A DNA stretch of 64,000 bases from Mycolicibacterium tokaiense (GCF_010725885.1 NZ_AP022600.1:868001-932000); one strand, 5' to 3'; counted from the stretch's first letter, positions 44,524-53,964 are shown. The notes: a model not told the origin generated them from the sequence alone. Program-made: numbers and translations.

Positions 44524-46212
44524 GTGAGACCGAGCCCCGTCACCGCGCGCCGCCTGTGGAGCCCGTTATGGGAACAGGCCAGGCAACGGCCTGCCCGGCT
44601 GCACCCTGCGACCCTGGCCGGGCCCACGCGGGCCCTCGCGCTTTTGGCGTGGGTGGGCGCGGCCATCATGCTGACCTTCGGCTTCCTGCCCGGAGTTTTC
44701 GAACCGCAGGAGCTTTCGCTGTACGGCGGCGCGCTGCGTTTCGGGTACGCACCCATCTGGCCGCTGCTCTGCGGGTTGGCCATCGGCTCGGGCGTGGCCG
44801 CCGCGGGCTACCTGAACACCGCCATGCACCCGGGGGCGCCGCGCCACCACGGCGCGCTCGCGTGGTGCGCCGGCATCGCCACCCCGCTGATCCCGGTGCT
44901 GATCCTGGCGGTCGATCGGGTCTGGCAGACCGTGCCCGCCTTTCTCGCGTGGCTCACCGGCACCGTGGGGGTCGTCGTGTGTCTGCACCTCAGACGTCGC
45001 GCACCCGCGCCGTGGGTGGGCGTGCTGCTGGCCGCGGTGGTGGCAGCGCCGTGGATTCCCGCCATCGTCGCCAACATCCGGTTCGGCCGGGGTCTGGATG
45101 CGGCGGCCCGCGATGAGAGCCATCTGTTGCATCTGCTGGTCGCCGACGTGCCCGCCAAGACGTATGTGCCCGGCATCGCGCTGGCCTTCATCGCGGCGAT
45201 GGCCACCGCCGGAGTCGCGATGGCCGCGCACTCGCGCGCCGCAGTGGCACAGCGGATCTCGAGTCGCGGTCGGTGGCGGGTCAGCGCGGGCATCTGCACG
45301 GCCGCAGTCGCATTGATCGCACTCGAGGTGTCGGGAGCTGGCGGTATCTCCTCGGGATTCATCGACACCTACTGGGAGCTGGGTGATCGGTGGACGTGGC
45401 CCCACGCCGTGGCGGTGGCACTGGCCATCACCGCCGTCGCACAGCGGTCGTTCCGCTCGCCTCTGCTCCTACGTGGTGACGTGGCAACCACATTGGCCAT
45501 CGGGGTCAGCACCCTGTCCGGCCAGATCGTGCTGGCCCTCACCATGACGACGACCCTGATCGTCAGTGCGGTGCACGGCCCGCAGACACCTCTGATCACC
45601 CCGCCGCCGGGGTCCCACCTGCTCATCACCTGGGTGGCTCTGGCCGCACTGGTGCCGGTGGCGGTCGGGGCCCGCTGGCGAGACACCGCGGGCCGGTCGG
45701 TCGCCCGGGTCAGCCTGCTGTTCCTGCTCCCGGTCGCCACCGGGGTCACCGTCCTTCAACTGGGGGGCCACTGGCCGGTCGTGTTCTGGGCCAAGGCACC
45801 GCAGGTCGCGATCTGCCTGACGCTGATCGGTTGTCTGGCAACGTTATTCGGCGCCCTTGGAAGGCAACGTGCCATCGGTCCGGAACTGGTCAACCGGTTG
45901 ATGCTGATCCCGCTGCTTCTGGTCAGCGGCGCATCGTGGCTCCCCAGCGTGATCGCGACACCGCTGACACCGGTCATCGCCGTCACGGCCGCGTTGTTCG
46001 CGCTGCTCTGGGCGATGCCGTCCGACGACCAGGGCGGACACACCGGCGTCGTCCTCACGGTCTCGGCGCAACTCCTGCTGGTCGCTGCGGCAGCCGCCCT
46101 GGTCACCGTCCTGCCAGACGTCGCCGGCGACGACACCACCTTGGCCGTTCTGCTGTTCAGCGTCCCGCTCTCAACGCTGCTGTGCGCCAAAGTTCGATCG
46201 GCCGACGCATAG
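44524..46212 (+). CDS. Polytopic membrane protein of unknown function
   Basis: The GTG start gives 562 residues with about 13 hydrophobic spans and few charged loops. A 45-residue basic N-terminus (RRLWSPLWEQARQRPARL) precedes the first span. No transporter, glycosyltransferase or protease motif was recognised. It lies between two copies of a small secreted gene, and its last codons form the edge of copy B. It could serve the secreted proteins or simply have been caught between the copies. Confidence 0.75.
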   Translation: MRPSPVTARRLWSPLWEQARQRPARLHPATLAGPTRALALLAWVGAAIMLTFGFLPGVFEPQELSLYGGALRFGYAPIWPLLCGLAIGSGVAAAGYLNTAMHPGAPRHHGALAWCAGIATPLIPVLILAVDRVWQTVPAFLAWLTGTVGVVVCLHLRRRAPAPWVGVLLAAVVAAPWIPAIVANIRFGRGLDAAARDESHLLHLLVADVPAKTYVPGIALAFIAAMATAGVAMAAHSRAAVAQRISSRGRWRVSAGICTAAVALIALEVSGAGGISSGFIDTYWELGDRWTWPHAVAVALAITAVAQRSFRSPLLLRGDVATTLAIGVSTLSGQIVLALTMTTTLIVSAVHGPQTPLITPPPGSHLLITWVALAALVPVAVGARWRDTAGRSVARVSLLFLLPVATGVTVLQLGGHWPVVFWAKAPQVAICLTLIGCLATLFGALGRQRAIGPELVNRLMLIPLLLVSGASWLPSVIATPLTPVIAVTAALFALLWAMPSDDQGGHTGVVLTVSAQLLLVAAAAALVTVLPDVAGDDTTLAVLLFSVPLSTLLCAKVRSADA

Positions 46213-46347
46213 TTCCTGCCACGGTGGGGGCAATGGCTGCCAACCCGAAATCTCTGCGCTGACCTGCTGGTTATGCCTGTCAGAACGGATCGGAATCCCC
46301 TCCCGGACCGCCAGACAGAATCACCGCTGAGCAGAGAGAAGAAGACC

Positions 46348-46671
46348 ATGAAAAATCTCACCGCCGCCACTTTGATCGGCACCGCGCTGACCGCCGCCAC
46401 CCTCGGACTGGCCGCCCCCGCGCTGGCCGCCCCCACCGGCGCCGGCAACGCCCAGGACACCATCAGCTCGCTGCAGGACCAGGGCTACAAGGTGATCGTC
46501 AACCGCCTCTCGACCGCCCCGCTGAGCGAAGCGAGCGTCGTCTCCGTCGGCGAGGGCCCCACCTTCAGCCACACCAACTCCAACAACCGCAGCGAAGGTG
46601 GCTACGCGCCCAACTCCGACAACCAGTTCGCCCCGGTGAACACCAAGACCGTCTACGTCAACGTCCGCTGA
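46348..46671 (+). CDS. Small secreted protein, paralogue B
   Basis: The 107-residue precursor is encoded from ATG 46348, which follows AGAGAGAAGAAG. The signal peptide sequence differs from that of paralogue A, while the mature 79 residues are almost the same. Stronger conservation of the mature part at both DNA and protein level suggests selection or gene conversion. The function is unknown. Confidence 0.85.
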   Translation: MKNLTAATLIGTALTAATLGLAAPALAAPTGAGNAQDTISSLQDQGYKVIVNRLSTAPLSEASVVSVGEGPTFSHTNSNNRSEGGYAPNSDNQFAPVNTKTVYVNVR

Positions 46672-46690
46672 CCCACGGTCGGAACACGAG

Positions 46691-46715
46691 CGCCCCGCCC
46701 TTCGGCGGGGCGTTT
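46691..46715 (+). terminator. Terminator after small secreted gene B
   Basis: CGCCCCGCC and GGCGGGGCG pair around a CTTC loop and are followed by TTTC. It is a shorter version of the hairpin after paralogue A. Confidence 0.8.
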
Positions 46716-46799
46716 CTGCGTTGGCGCCGCAACTGACCTGTTAACAAATCGAGATCGAGTCACACGCTGAACATTCGTCACACCGGGCATACGCTCGGC

Positions 46800-47360
46800 A
46801 TGGTGACCATCCGGACAACGTGGACGCTGCTCGGCGCTGCCGCGCTGACGGTGGCCGCGGTGGCCGGTTGCTCCTCCACCACCGACGGTGACGCCGTGTC
46901 CGACGGTTCGACCTCCTACGTCGAACCCACCTCGCCGACGACTCCCCGGCCATCGACCACCACGCCCACCACCACGGCGGTCCCGCTACCCACCGCGACA
47001 GCCGCGCCCCCGCCGCAGGCTGAACAGCTACCCGCCAATGAGCAGGGGTACGTCTACATCGAGACCAGGTCCGGTCAGACCCGCTGCCAGTTGAACGCCC
47101 AGACCGTCGGCTGCGAATCGGCGTTCGAGAACTCGCCCGTCGTCGATGGCGCACCCGCCAACGGCGTGAGCGTCACCTCCGACGGCGCGGTGCAGTGGGT
47201 GCTCGGCAACCTCGGCAACATCCCCACCGTCAGCATCGATTACCGCACCTATCAGGCCGTCGGGTGGACCATCGCCGCGGGCAGCGACGGGACCCGGTTC
47301 ACCAACGACAGCACCGGCCACGGCATGTTCGTCGCCGTCCAGGGCGTCGAGACGTTCTGA
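46800..47360 (+). CDS. lpqJ: LpqJ-like lipoprotein
   Basis: The 186-residue protein has a lipoprotein signal with VAGC, so Cys24 would be lipidated. A Thr/Pro-rich linker leads to a globular part beginning GYVYIETRSGQTRCQL with two cysteines (TRCQ and GCES) likely paired. This domain and length match mycobacterial LpqJ (Rv0344c), which also lies between iniC and dnaK in M. tuberculosis. The function is unknown. The ATG lies about 7 nt after a CATACG box, so a leaderless message is possible. Confidence 0.65.
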   Translation: MVTIRTTWTLLGAAALTVAAVAGCSSTTDGDAVSDGSTSYVEPTSPTTPRPSTTTPTTTAVPLPTATAAPPPQAEQLPANEQGYVYIETRSGQTRCQLNAQTVGCESAFENSPVVDGAPANGVSVTSDGAVQWVLGNLGNIPTVSIDYRTYQAVGWTIAAGSDGTRFTNDSTGHGMFVAVQGVETF

Positions 47361-47381
47361 ACCTCGCCTAGGCTTGCCCGG

Positions 47382-48314
47382 GTGGACTTCCGCGCATTCG
47401 TCGAACCTCAGCAGGGCGCCTCGTACGCCGATCAACTCGCCGTCGCCAGGGCCGCCGAAGCCCTGGGGTACTCGGCCTTCTTCCGATCCGATCACTACGT
47501 CGCGATGAGCGGGGACGGGCTACCCGGGCCCACAGACTCCTGGGTGACGCTGGCCGGCCTGGCCCGGGAGACCACCAGCATCCGGCTGGGCACCATGGTC
47601 ACCTCAGCCACCTTCCGCCATCCCGGACCGCTGGCCATCTCCGTGGCCCAGGTCGACGAAATGAGCGGGGGCCGAGTCGATCTGGGGCTCGGCGCTGGAT
47701 GGTTCGAGAAGGAGCACCAGGCATACGCGATCCCGTTCCCGCCGCTGGGGGAACGCTTCGAGCGCCTCGAGGAGCAGCTCGACATCCTGACCGGGCTGTG
47801 GCGGACGCCGGTCGGCGAAAGCTTCGACTACACCGGGACCCACTACAGCGTCAGCGACTCGCCGGCGCTGCCCAAACCCCACCAGCAGCCGGGCCCGCCG
47901 ATCATCATCGGCGGCAAGGGCAAAAAACGCACCCCGGATCTGGCCGCCAGATTTGCCGACGAGTTCAACGTCCCCTTCTCGCCGCTGGCGGAGATCACCA
48001 CCCAGTTCGACCGCGTCCAGGAGGCCGTCGCCGCCGCAGGCCGCGCCCCGGACTCGATGACCTACTCCGCGTGCTTTGTGCTGTGTGCCGGCCGCGACGA
48101 CGCCGAGGTGGCGCGCCGCGCCGCCGCAATCGGCCGCGAGGTCGACGAATTGCACACCAACACCCCGCTGGTCGGCACCCCCGCGCAGATCGTGGACAAG
48201 CTGAGCCCGTACCTCGACGCCGGCGTGCAGCGGGTGTACCTGCAGGTGCTGGACATGAGCGACCTCGATCACCTGGAGTTGTTCGCCGAAGGTGTGATGC
48301 GGCAACTGGCCTGA
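47382..48314 (+). CDS. LLM-class F420-dependent oxidoreductase
   Basis: The 310-residue TIM-barrel protein has luciferase-like monooxygenase features: [53 protein letters not shown] and [25 protein letters not shown]. Such mycobacterial proteins mostly use coenzyme F420 to reduce or oxidise small molecules. The substrate is unknown. It begins 21 bp after the lipoprotein gene and may share its message. Confidence 0.85.
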   Translation: MDFRAFVEPQQGASYADQLAVARAAEALGYSAFFRSDHYVAMSGDGLPGPTDSWVTLAGLARETTSIRLGTMVTSATFRHPGPLAISVAQVDEMSGGRVDLGLGAGWFEKEHQAYAIPFPPLGERFERLEEQLDILTGLWRTPVGESFDYTGTHYSVSDSPALPKPHQQPGPPIIIGGKGKKRTPDLAARFADEFNVPFSPLAEITTQFDRVQEAVAAAGRAPDSMTYSACFVLCAGRDDAEVARRAAAIGREVDELHTNTPLVGTPAQIVDKLSPYLDAGVQRVYLQVLDMSDLDHLELFAEGVMRQLA

Positions 48315-48349
48315 GAGAACTTCTGCTCCGTCAGTGCTGGCGAGGCCGT

Positions 48350-48366
48350 TAAGCTCGGTAGCTGTG
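48350..48366 (+). promoter_or_regulatory. Leaderless promoter, first of three alike
   Basis: TAAGCT (48350-48355) is followed by CGGTAGCT and the GTG start at 48364. The pattern TANNNT-CGG-short gap-GTGGC recurs at 49422 and 51629. No standard -35 is evident. Confidence 0.5.
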
Positions 48367-49416
48367 GCTACACACGAACCCGAGCCGGGGGCCGGGTTTT
48401 TCGGTGGGCGCCCTGACATCGACGAGGCGGCACCCGAGAGCACTCCGCCGCCCCGACCCCGCCCTAACCCGGACCCTCCCCCCGCTGCCGAGAATGTCGA
48501 TTTCTTCAGCTCCGACCGCGGCGGGGTGGGCTCGGGTTTTTTCGGCGGTTCGGCTCCGGCAGTTGCCGACGAGCCTCCTGCTCCGGAACCCGAGCCACCA
48601 GGGTGGACCGCGCCCCCGGTAGCGGCCGACCCCGTGCCCGACCCAGAACCCGAACCGGTACCCCAGCCGGAACCCGAACCCGAACCACAGCCCGAACCGG
48701 AACCGGAGCCCGAGCCTGTACCCCAGCCGGAGCCCGAGCCCGAACCACAGCCCCGGCCGGAACCCGAGCCTGCCCCGCCACAGGCAGCGACCGGGTTTTT
48801 CACCACCACGAGGTCGGCCGCCGCCGACGTCACCTGGCCCGAGCCCGAATCCGAGCCGGCGCGCTACGACGACCCCGAGCCGGCCACCGACCCCCAGCTG
48901 CGGGTGCCGTTCGTCGCGCCGCCGCCGTACGACGACTACGACCCCTTCAGTCCGAACGCGTACCGCGCCGAGCAACCCTGGCACCGCAGTTCGTCGGCGC
49001 GAATCGCGTTGGGCGCCATCGGCGCGGCGGTGATCGCACTGGTGATCGCCGGTTCGCTGCTGCTGGCCGGTGGGGGCGACGACGAGGAACCCGACGAGGC
49101 CGTTGCACCGGCTCCCACATCGCAGTCACCCGCCCCGGATTCGCCGGCTCCGGCGTCGACGTCGGCGCCCCGACTCGCGCCCACCAGCGCGCCGCCGCCC
49201 CCACCGCCTCCACCTCCCCCGCCGCCACCTCCCCCACCCCCGCCGCCACAGACTGCCGAGGGCCGCAGCACCTACGTGCCGCAGTACACGCAGCGCCCGC
49301 GCAGCACCTGGACACGACAGGCACCGGAACCCGGCGGCCAGGGCGGTATCACGCGTGATGACGGACCGACGCAGAACTTCCCGACCGCGGGCCGTAACCC
49401 GAACTGGGAGCGTTAG
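48364..49416 (+). CDS. Single-pass protein with FF-motif repeats, Pro/Glu-rich and poly-Pro regions
   Basis: From GTG 48364 the protein has 350 residues. The N-terminal cytoplasmic part has four spaced FF motifs (GFFGG, DFFSS, GFFGG, GFFTT) embedded in disordered sequence, with a long Pro-Glu repeat between the third and fourth. [17 protein letters not shown] leads into the membrane span (about 215-235). Outside lie an acidic patch, a run of about 19 prolines and a basic end. No known domain is present. The FF repeats look like docking sites. It belongs to the ini-locus group that shares an aromatic-basic pre-membrane motif. Confidence 0.75.
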   Translation: MATHEPEPGAGFFGGRPDIDEAAPESTPPPRPRPNPDPPPAAENVDFFSSDRGGVGSGFFGGSAPAVADEPPAPEPEPPGWTAPPVAADPVPDPEPEPVPQPEPEPEPQPEPEPEPEPVPQPEPEPEPQPRPEPEPAPPQAATGFFTTTRSAAADVTWPEPESEPARYDDPEPATDPQLRVPFVAPPPYDDYDPFSPNAYRAEQPWHRSSSARIALGAIGAAVIALVIAGSLLLAGGGDDEEPDEAVAPAPTSQSPAPDSPAPASTSAPRLAPTSAPPPPPPPPPPPPPPPPPPPQTAEGRSTYVPQYTQRPRSTWTRQAPEPGGQGGITRDDGPTQNFPTAGRNPNWER

Positions 49417-49421
49417 CTAGT

Positions 49422-49436
49422 TACTATCGGCTCGTG
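49422..49436 (+). promoter_or_regulatory. Leaderless promoter, second of three alike
   Basis: TACTAT (49422-49427) is followed by CGGCTC and the GTG at 49434. Distance and the CGG after the -10 match the promoters at 48350 and 51629. Confidence 0.55.
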
Positions 49437-50030
49437 GCGCGTAACGATGATCCGAACGAGTACTCCGACCAGGACCCAACGCAGTACGCCAATTACACCG
49501 GTGACACCGGCAGCGGGGGCCAGGCCTACAGCGAGTACCAAGGTCCGGACTACAACCAGGCCGACTACGGCGACCCCACCGGTTACGGGCAGGCGCCTGA
49601 GCCCACTCCCTGGTTCAAGAAGCCGCCGGTGCTGGTGGGCCTCGGCGCGGTCGCGGTCATCGTGCTCGCGGGAATCATCTACCTGGTCACCGGACTGACG
49701 GGCGATTCCTCCAGCACCACGGACACGTCCACCACCACCTCGACCACCTCGTCGAGCGAAGAGGCGACGACGCAGCCGGTGGCGCCGGTACCCGGCCAGA
49801 CGGAGACAGTCACCATTCCGCCGTCGACCACCGAGACCACGGCACCCACGACCACCACCACGCCGCCGACCACGACGACGACGACCACGACCACCACGAC
49901 GACGCCGACCACCACGACCACCACCACCACGGTCCCGCCGAGCACCGTCACCCAGACCGAGACGCAGACGCAGACCGAAACCGTCACGCAGCCGCCGCCG
50001 GTCGAGCCCGCCCCCGAGGACGGCAACTAG
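49434..50030 (+). CDS. Single-pass protein with Thr-rich extracytoplasmic tail
   Basis: The 198-residue protein has a Tyr/Gly/Asp/Gln-rich cytoplasmic start (about 1-55), then PWFKKPPVLVG directly before the span (about 62-82), then a tail of Thr-rich repeats with TETVTI and a Pro/Glu end. The block around the span is closely similar to that of the Hsp70-like protein at 56081-57973 (AWYKRPPVLFG, TETVTI). Thr-rich tails in mycobacteria may be O-mannosylated. Function is unknown. It ends 4 bp before the iniC stop on the other strand. Confidence 0.78.
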   Translation: MARNDDPNEYSDQDPTQYANYTGDTGSGGQAYSEYQGPDYNQADYGDPTGYGQAPEPTPWFKKPPVLVGLGAVAVIVLAGIIYLVTGLTGDSSSTTDTSTTTSTTSSSEEATTQPVAPVPGQTETVTIPPSTTETTAPTTTTTPPTTTTTTTTTTTTPTTTTTTTTVPPSTVTQTETQTQTETVTQPPPVEPAPEDGN

Positions 50031-50034
50031 CCGG

Positions 50035-51582
50035 CTAGTACCGGCCGGCCTGCCCGGGTCTCTTGGCCTGAGCTCCTTCACCTGGCTCGTCCCTCGCCAG
50101 CCTCGGACTCAGGCCGAACTGCGCCACCATCGCCTCGGCGGAGCGCACCGCGGCGCGGCACGCGCGGGTGGTGAACGGATCGTTGAGCGGATGCTCCCCG
50201 CGGCGACGCCAGCGCTGCGCGGCCGCGAACGCCGCCCGCGGGCCGTCATACGGTTCGTCGGGCCGCAGACCCAGCCGACTGGCCGGGTCGGTTCCCGAAC
50301 CGCCGATGATCCGCCGCAGCGACGCCATCTCGTCATCGTTGAGGGTGGTCGGCCGCGACCGCAGCGCCGAGAGCAACCGCAGTTCCTCGAAGGCGTGGGT
50401 GTCCGCCAACAGCGGGTCGATGTCGGCCAGGATGTAGGGCGTCGCCCGGATCGGATGGACCTCCACGAACCGGCGCAGCGACAGCAGCGCGGTGTGCGCT
50501 TTGAGCAGTTCGGAACGCTGGGCGAACTGCTGGTCGATCACGTCCCGCAGCGCCACCAGACCGCTGCGCTCCAGCAGTTGGTCGGCCAGGGCGGCGGAAT
50601 CGGTGACCCCGGCGCGCAACACGGCGATCGAGATGCGGATCCCGAACATGCCGAACCGGTCCAGCAGTTGAGCCCGGATGTGGGCATCGACCGGCAGGGT
50701 GCTGTCCTCGCGGACGAAGCGGTCCACCGACAGCATGGCTTTGTTGAGCTCGCCGACGTCGACACCGGCCAGCTTCTCCAGCGCCACGAATTCGCTCTGG
50801 CGCAGGGTGCGGGCAGTCAGCGCCAGCAGGCCCGACACCGGAACGACGGCCTGACAGATCCCGGTCTTGTCCATCTCTTTGGTGAACCGGGTGGCCACGT
50901 CCTTGGCCGAGAGCATCGCGTCCAGCCGGCCTGCCCCGATCTCGTCGGCGCGGGATGCGACGCCGATGACGCCCAGCGCCCCCGACGACCCGCCGACCAA
51001 CTCACCGATCTGTTTGAGCAGTGCGATGTCGGCAGCGTTGAGGGTGCGCAGCAGGAACACCACGGCGTCGACGCGCGGCACGCCGTCGTCGGGTACCAGC
51101 AACCGCAGCGTGCGTTCGGAGACGTCCTGCGACAGTGACGATGTGCCCGGGGTGTCGATGATCGTCGCGTCGATGAGTTCGGCCGCGGGCCATTCGACGT
51201 CGAGGTCCGCGACCTCGGCGGGATCCAGTCGGCCCAGGTCGAAGGTCAGGCCGTCCTCCCGCGTGATCGGCACGTTGGTCCGTCGCCCACCGACGTGGTT
51301 GGCCGTCACCTTGGGCGTGGGCCCGTGCCGGAACCAGGTGACGATCCGGGTGGCCTCGGTGGCATCGGTGGGGGCGATGGTCTCCCCGACCAAGGCGTTG
51401 ACCAGCGTCGACTTGCCCGCCTTGAGGGTGCCGGCCAGCGCGATCCGGATGGGCTGATTGAGCCGTCCGCCGATCCGGTTCAGCTCGTTGATGACGTCGG
51501 GGCGCTGTCGGTAGGCCGGCTCGCCCTGGTAGGCGCGGATGGTCCCGTTCAGGATGGCGCGCACCTGGTCACTCGTGCTCAT
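50035..51582 (-). CDS. iniC: Dynamin-like GTPase IniC
   Basis: The 515-residue protein has a G1 loop GTLKAGKST at 51-59, a G3 motif IIDTPGTSS and a GxASRADE-type G4/G5 segment, within a dynamin-family fold. In M. tuberculosis iniC is transcribed with iniB and iniA and induced by isoniazid and ethambutol. Here an opposite-strand gene (51643-52092) separates it from iniA, so it probably has its own promoter in the 60-bp divergent gap. A membrane-remodelling role is inferred from the family. Confidence 0.9.
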   Translation of the reverse strand: MSTSDQVRAILNGTIRAYQGEPAYRQRPDVINELNRIGGRLNQPIRIALAGTLKAGKSTLVNALVGETIAPTDATEATRIVTWFRHGPTPKVTANHVGGRRTNVPITREDGLTFDLGRLDPAEVADLDVEWPAAELIDATIIDTPGTSSLSQDVSERTLRLLVPDDGVPRVDAVVFLLRTLNAADIALLKQIGELVGGSSGALGVIGVASRADEIGAGRLDAMLSAKDVATRFTKEMDKTGICQAVVPVSGLLALTARTLRQSEFVALEKLAGVDVGELNKAMLSVDRFVREDSTLPVDAHIRAQLLDRFGMFGIRISIAVLRAGVTDSAALADQLLERSGLVALRDVIDQQFAQRSELLKAHTALLSLRRFVEVHPIRATPYILADIDPLLADTHAFEELRLLSALRSRPTTLNDDEMASLRRIIGGSGTDPASRLGLRPDEPYDGPRAAFAAAQRWRRRGEHPLNDPFTTRACRAAVRSAEAMVAQFGLSPRLARDEPGEGAQAKRPGQAGRY

Positions 51583-51628
51583 TGCCGCCTGAGTGTACGG
51601 CCCGACTTGCCGCCCGCCGGTCGCTCGC

Positions 51629-51645
51629 TAGTATCGGCGCCCGTG
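51629..51645 (+). promoter_or_regulatory. Leaderless promoter, third of three alike
   Basis: TAGTAT (51629-51634) is followed by CGGCGCCC and the GTG at 51643. It lies in the 60-bp gap divergent from iniC. Confidence 0.55.
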
Positions 51646-52092
51646 GCTCCTCCCCCGACACCCGACCCGGAAGACCGTGGTGCGTGGTATCGCAGCACGA
51701 CGGCGGTATCGGTCGCCGGCGTGGTGGGTGCGGCACTGGTGGCGGGCCTGGCGGTCACCGTGGTCAAGATGTCCGACCAGTGGACCAGCCCCACACCGAC
51801 GGTGATGACCACGTCGGTACCCACCACGCAGCAGACCCTGCGCACCACCGAGCCGTTCATCGCCACGCCCACCTACAGTTCGACGAGCTTCCCCACCAGC
51901 GTGCGGCTGTCCACCACCGACATCGGGGTGCCTGGTGAGTCGAGCACCACCACCGACAGTTCGGCCACCAGTGCCACCGATTCCCCGACGTCACGCAGCA
52001 CGCGGCGTCCCGGCGGCCAGGATGAAGACGAGACCACCACCACGACCCGAAAGCGGCCTCGGCTCAATGAGACTCGGACGCTGAGCCCTTAG
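51643..52092 (+). CDS. Single-pass protein with Ser/Thr-rich tail, antisense between iniA and iniC
   Basis: The 149-residue protein has a short Pro-rich start, GAWYRSTTAVSV before a span (about 20-42), and a Ser/Thr-rich tail ending in basic residues. It belongs to the same membrane/tail group as the proteins at 48364, 49434 and 56081. Its last 4 nt overlap the end of iniA on the other strand, and its start is 60 bp from the iniC start. The gene thus splits the iniBAC operon. Function is unknown. Confidence 0.72.
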   Translation: MAPPPTPDPEDRGAWYRSTTAVSVAGVVGAALVAGLAVTVVKMSDQWTSPTPTVMTTSVPTTQQTLRTTEPFIATPTYSSTSFPTSVRLSTTDIGVPGESSTTTDSSATSATDSPTSRSTRRPGGQDEDETTTTTRKRPRLNETRTLSP

Positions 52093-53933
52093 GACGCCGC
52101 CGGGGCACGCAGCTTCTGCACGTTCTCGTTCACCTGTCGCAGGATGTTGAGCTGACGCTCGAGTTCCTTGACGCGCGTGTTTCGTTCCGCCTCTTCCATT
52201 TTTGCTGTCGACAGCGCTGCCTGCAGGGATTCGTTCAGCGAGCGGGTGGCCTGGTTGGCGATGTCACGGTAGTGGTCGCGCAATTGGCGCTGAACACCTT
52301 TGAGCCGGTCCCGGGATTCCTTACTGACGACGAACATCACGTCGTCGACGAAGCGACGCAGGTTGGTCTTGGCCTCGTTGCGCACCCGCAGCATCCGGTT
52401 CTCCATGTCCTCCCGATACGCCTTGCGGCCCAAGAGAAGTCCGGCGCCCAGCGACAGCGGGTTGAACATGCCCAGACCGGCCACCGAGGTCAGCATGCCG
52501 AACATCAGGATGCCGCCATAGGATCCGCGCATACTGGTGATGGCCTTGTGCCCCACCCCGATCGGCTTGGATTCCAGGCGGGCCAGCGATTTCAGCCCGT
52601 CGAACCCGGCGCCCATCTCGCGGGCGCTGACCTCGGGCATCTGCACTGCGTCCAGGCCCGCTTCGACGAAGGTGCGTGCCACCTCCTCGGCCAGTGCCTC
52701 CGCCCGTTGATACGCCCAGACGAAGTTATCCCCCACTGCGGTGGCCACGGCGTTCTCCACCTCGGCGCCGATCTCTGCCCAGTGCACGGTGGGATCACAC
52801 GAATCGATGACGCCTTCGGCGTGATGGGTGATCGCCCGGAATCGGGAGCGCATGTCGTGGTCCACATCGGCGGTCAGGTCGGCGATGCCGTCGCTGAGCA
52901 CCTGCTGCCACAACGCGGTGTGCGCCAAGGCCTGCTGCGCTTCTTCCTTGCGCCGCTCGAGGTCGTCGGTGAGCCGCCGGACATCCTCGGGGTCGTTGAT
53001 CGCCGACAGTTCGGACGTCAGCGCCAGCGTCAGATGTTCTGCGGCCGCAGCGATGTCGGCGATCACCTGATCACGCACCCGGTCGTTCTCGCGGGAAAGC
53101 ACCTTGTCGGAGAGGAACTTCACGATGGCGGGAAAGTTCGACTCCTCGTTGAGCTCTTTGTCGTTGTGCTGGACGGCATGGCTGCGCAGCAGTGACGACG
53201 CCGGGATCACCGGGAGCTCGGCCAGCCCTGCCCGCTGCAAGTGACCGGTGTTGGTGTCGACGATCTGACGCCAGTACGGGTAGAGGTCGGTCTTGGTGGC
53301 CACCACCGCACCCACCGGACAGATCTCGTGCGCCTGGCGGATGAAGCGCATCTCGGGTTCGGTGAACTCCTGGCTGGTGTCGGAGATCATCAGCATGGCG
53401 TCGGCGTCGGGCAGCAGTCCCAGCGTGGCCGACAGGTGCGGCTGGCCGTGCCCGCCGACGCCGGGGGTGTCCACGAACGCCAGTCCGCCCTTGAGCAGCG
53501 GGCTGGGGGCGCTGACCTCGACGCGGATCACCTCGCGGCCGCCGGCTTGCGGGGCCCGGCGCAGATCACGGGCGATGTCGGCAACCGGGATCTCGATGAT
53601 CTCGGGTTCGGCCGACCCCGGCTGCGGGGCCACCACCAGCCGGGCCGAGGCCTGCTCGCCGTAGGACACGATGGTCACCAGCGCGGTGGTCTCGTCGTCA
53701 CCGACGCGGGCCACCGGCATGTTCAGCAGCGAGTTGAGCAGTTGGCTCTTGCCCTGCTTGAGCTGCCCGGCGATCACCACCCGGATCTGAGGATCGGTGA
53801 TGCGCTCTTTGGCCGCCGCCAGCCGTTGCCGCAGATCGCCGCGGTCGTTTTGCTCGGCGATGCGGGCGGTGTGGTCGATGAGTTCGACGATCACCTTGAC
53901 TTTGCGCGGGTCCGCCGGCTGCGTCACTGACAC
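52089..53933 (-). CDS. iniA: Dynamin-like GTPase IniA
   Basis: The 614-residue protein has G1 GQLKQGKS at 56-63, G3 FVDTPGVGGHG and G4 ATKTDLY. A long helical stalk follows, then a hydrophobic segment (GILMFGMLTSVAGLGMFNPLSLGAGLLLG, about 480-510) that would insert into the membrane, and a C-terminal coiled coil. The structure of the mycobacterial protein shows a bacterial dynamin able to remodel membranes. It lies 77 bp after iniB with a strong hairpin between. Confidence 0.93.
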   Translation of the reverse strand: MSVTQPADPRKVKVIVELIDHTARIAEQNDRGDLRQRLAAAKERITDPQIRVVIAGQLKQGKSQLLNSLLNMPVARVGDDETTALVTIVSYGEQASARLVVAPQPGSAEPEIIEIPVADIARDLRRAPQAGGREVIRVEVSAPSPLLKGGLAFVDTPGVGGHGQPHLSATLGLLPDADAMLMISDTSQEFTEPEMRFIRQAHEICPVGAVVATKTDLYPYWRQIVDTNTGHLQRAGLAELPVIPASSLLRSHAVQHNDKELNEESNFPAIVKFLSDKVLSRENDRVRDQVIADIAAAAEHLTLALTSELSAINDPEDVRRLTDDLERRKEEAQQALAHTALWQQVLSDGIADLTADVDHDMRSRFRAITHHAEGVIDSCDPTVHWAEIGAEVENAVATAVGDNFVWAYQRAEALAEEVARTFVEAGLDAVQMPEVSAREMGAGFDGLKSLARLESKPIGVGHKAITSMRGSYGGILMFGMLTSVAGLGMFNPLSLGAGLLLGRKAYREDMENRMLRVRNEAKTNLRRFVDDVMFVVSKESRDRLKGVQRQLRDHYRDIANQATRSLNESLQAALSTAKMEEAERNTRVKELERQLNILRQVNENVQKLRAPAAS

Positions 53934-53964
53934 CCTCCTGTCGACTGTTCCACGGTAAGCCGCG

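Larger units (their letters stand above)
46205..46715 (+). repeat. Segmental duplication, copy B
   Basis: This is the second copy of the segment described at 43892-44411. The coding part is nearly identical and the upstream and downstream parts are clearly related but more diverged. The offset between copies is about 2.3 kb, with the membrane protein gene between. Confidence 0.75.

Noticed and set aside
49700..50010. CRISPR or satellite repeats
   Set aside because: The repeated ACC/ACG triplets simply encode the Thr-rich tail; the same applies near 57540-57930.
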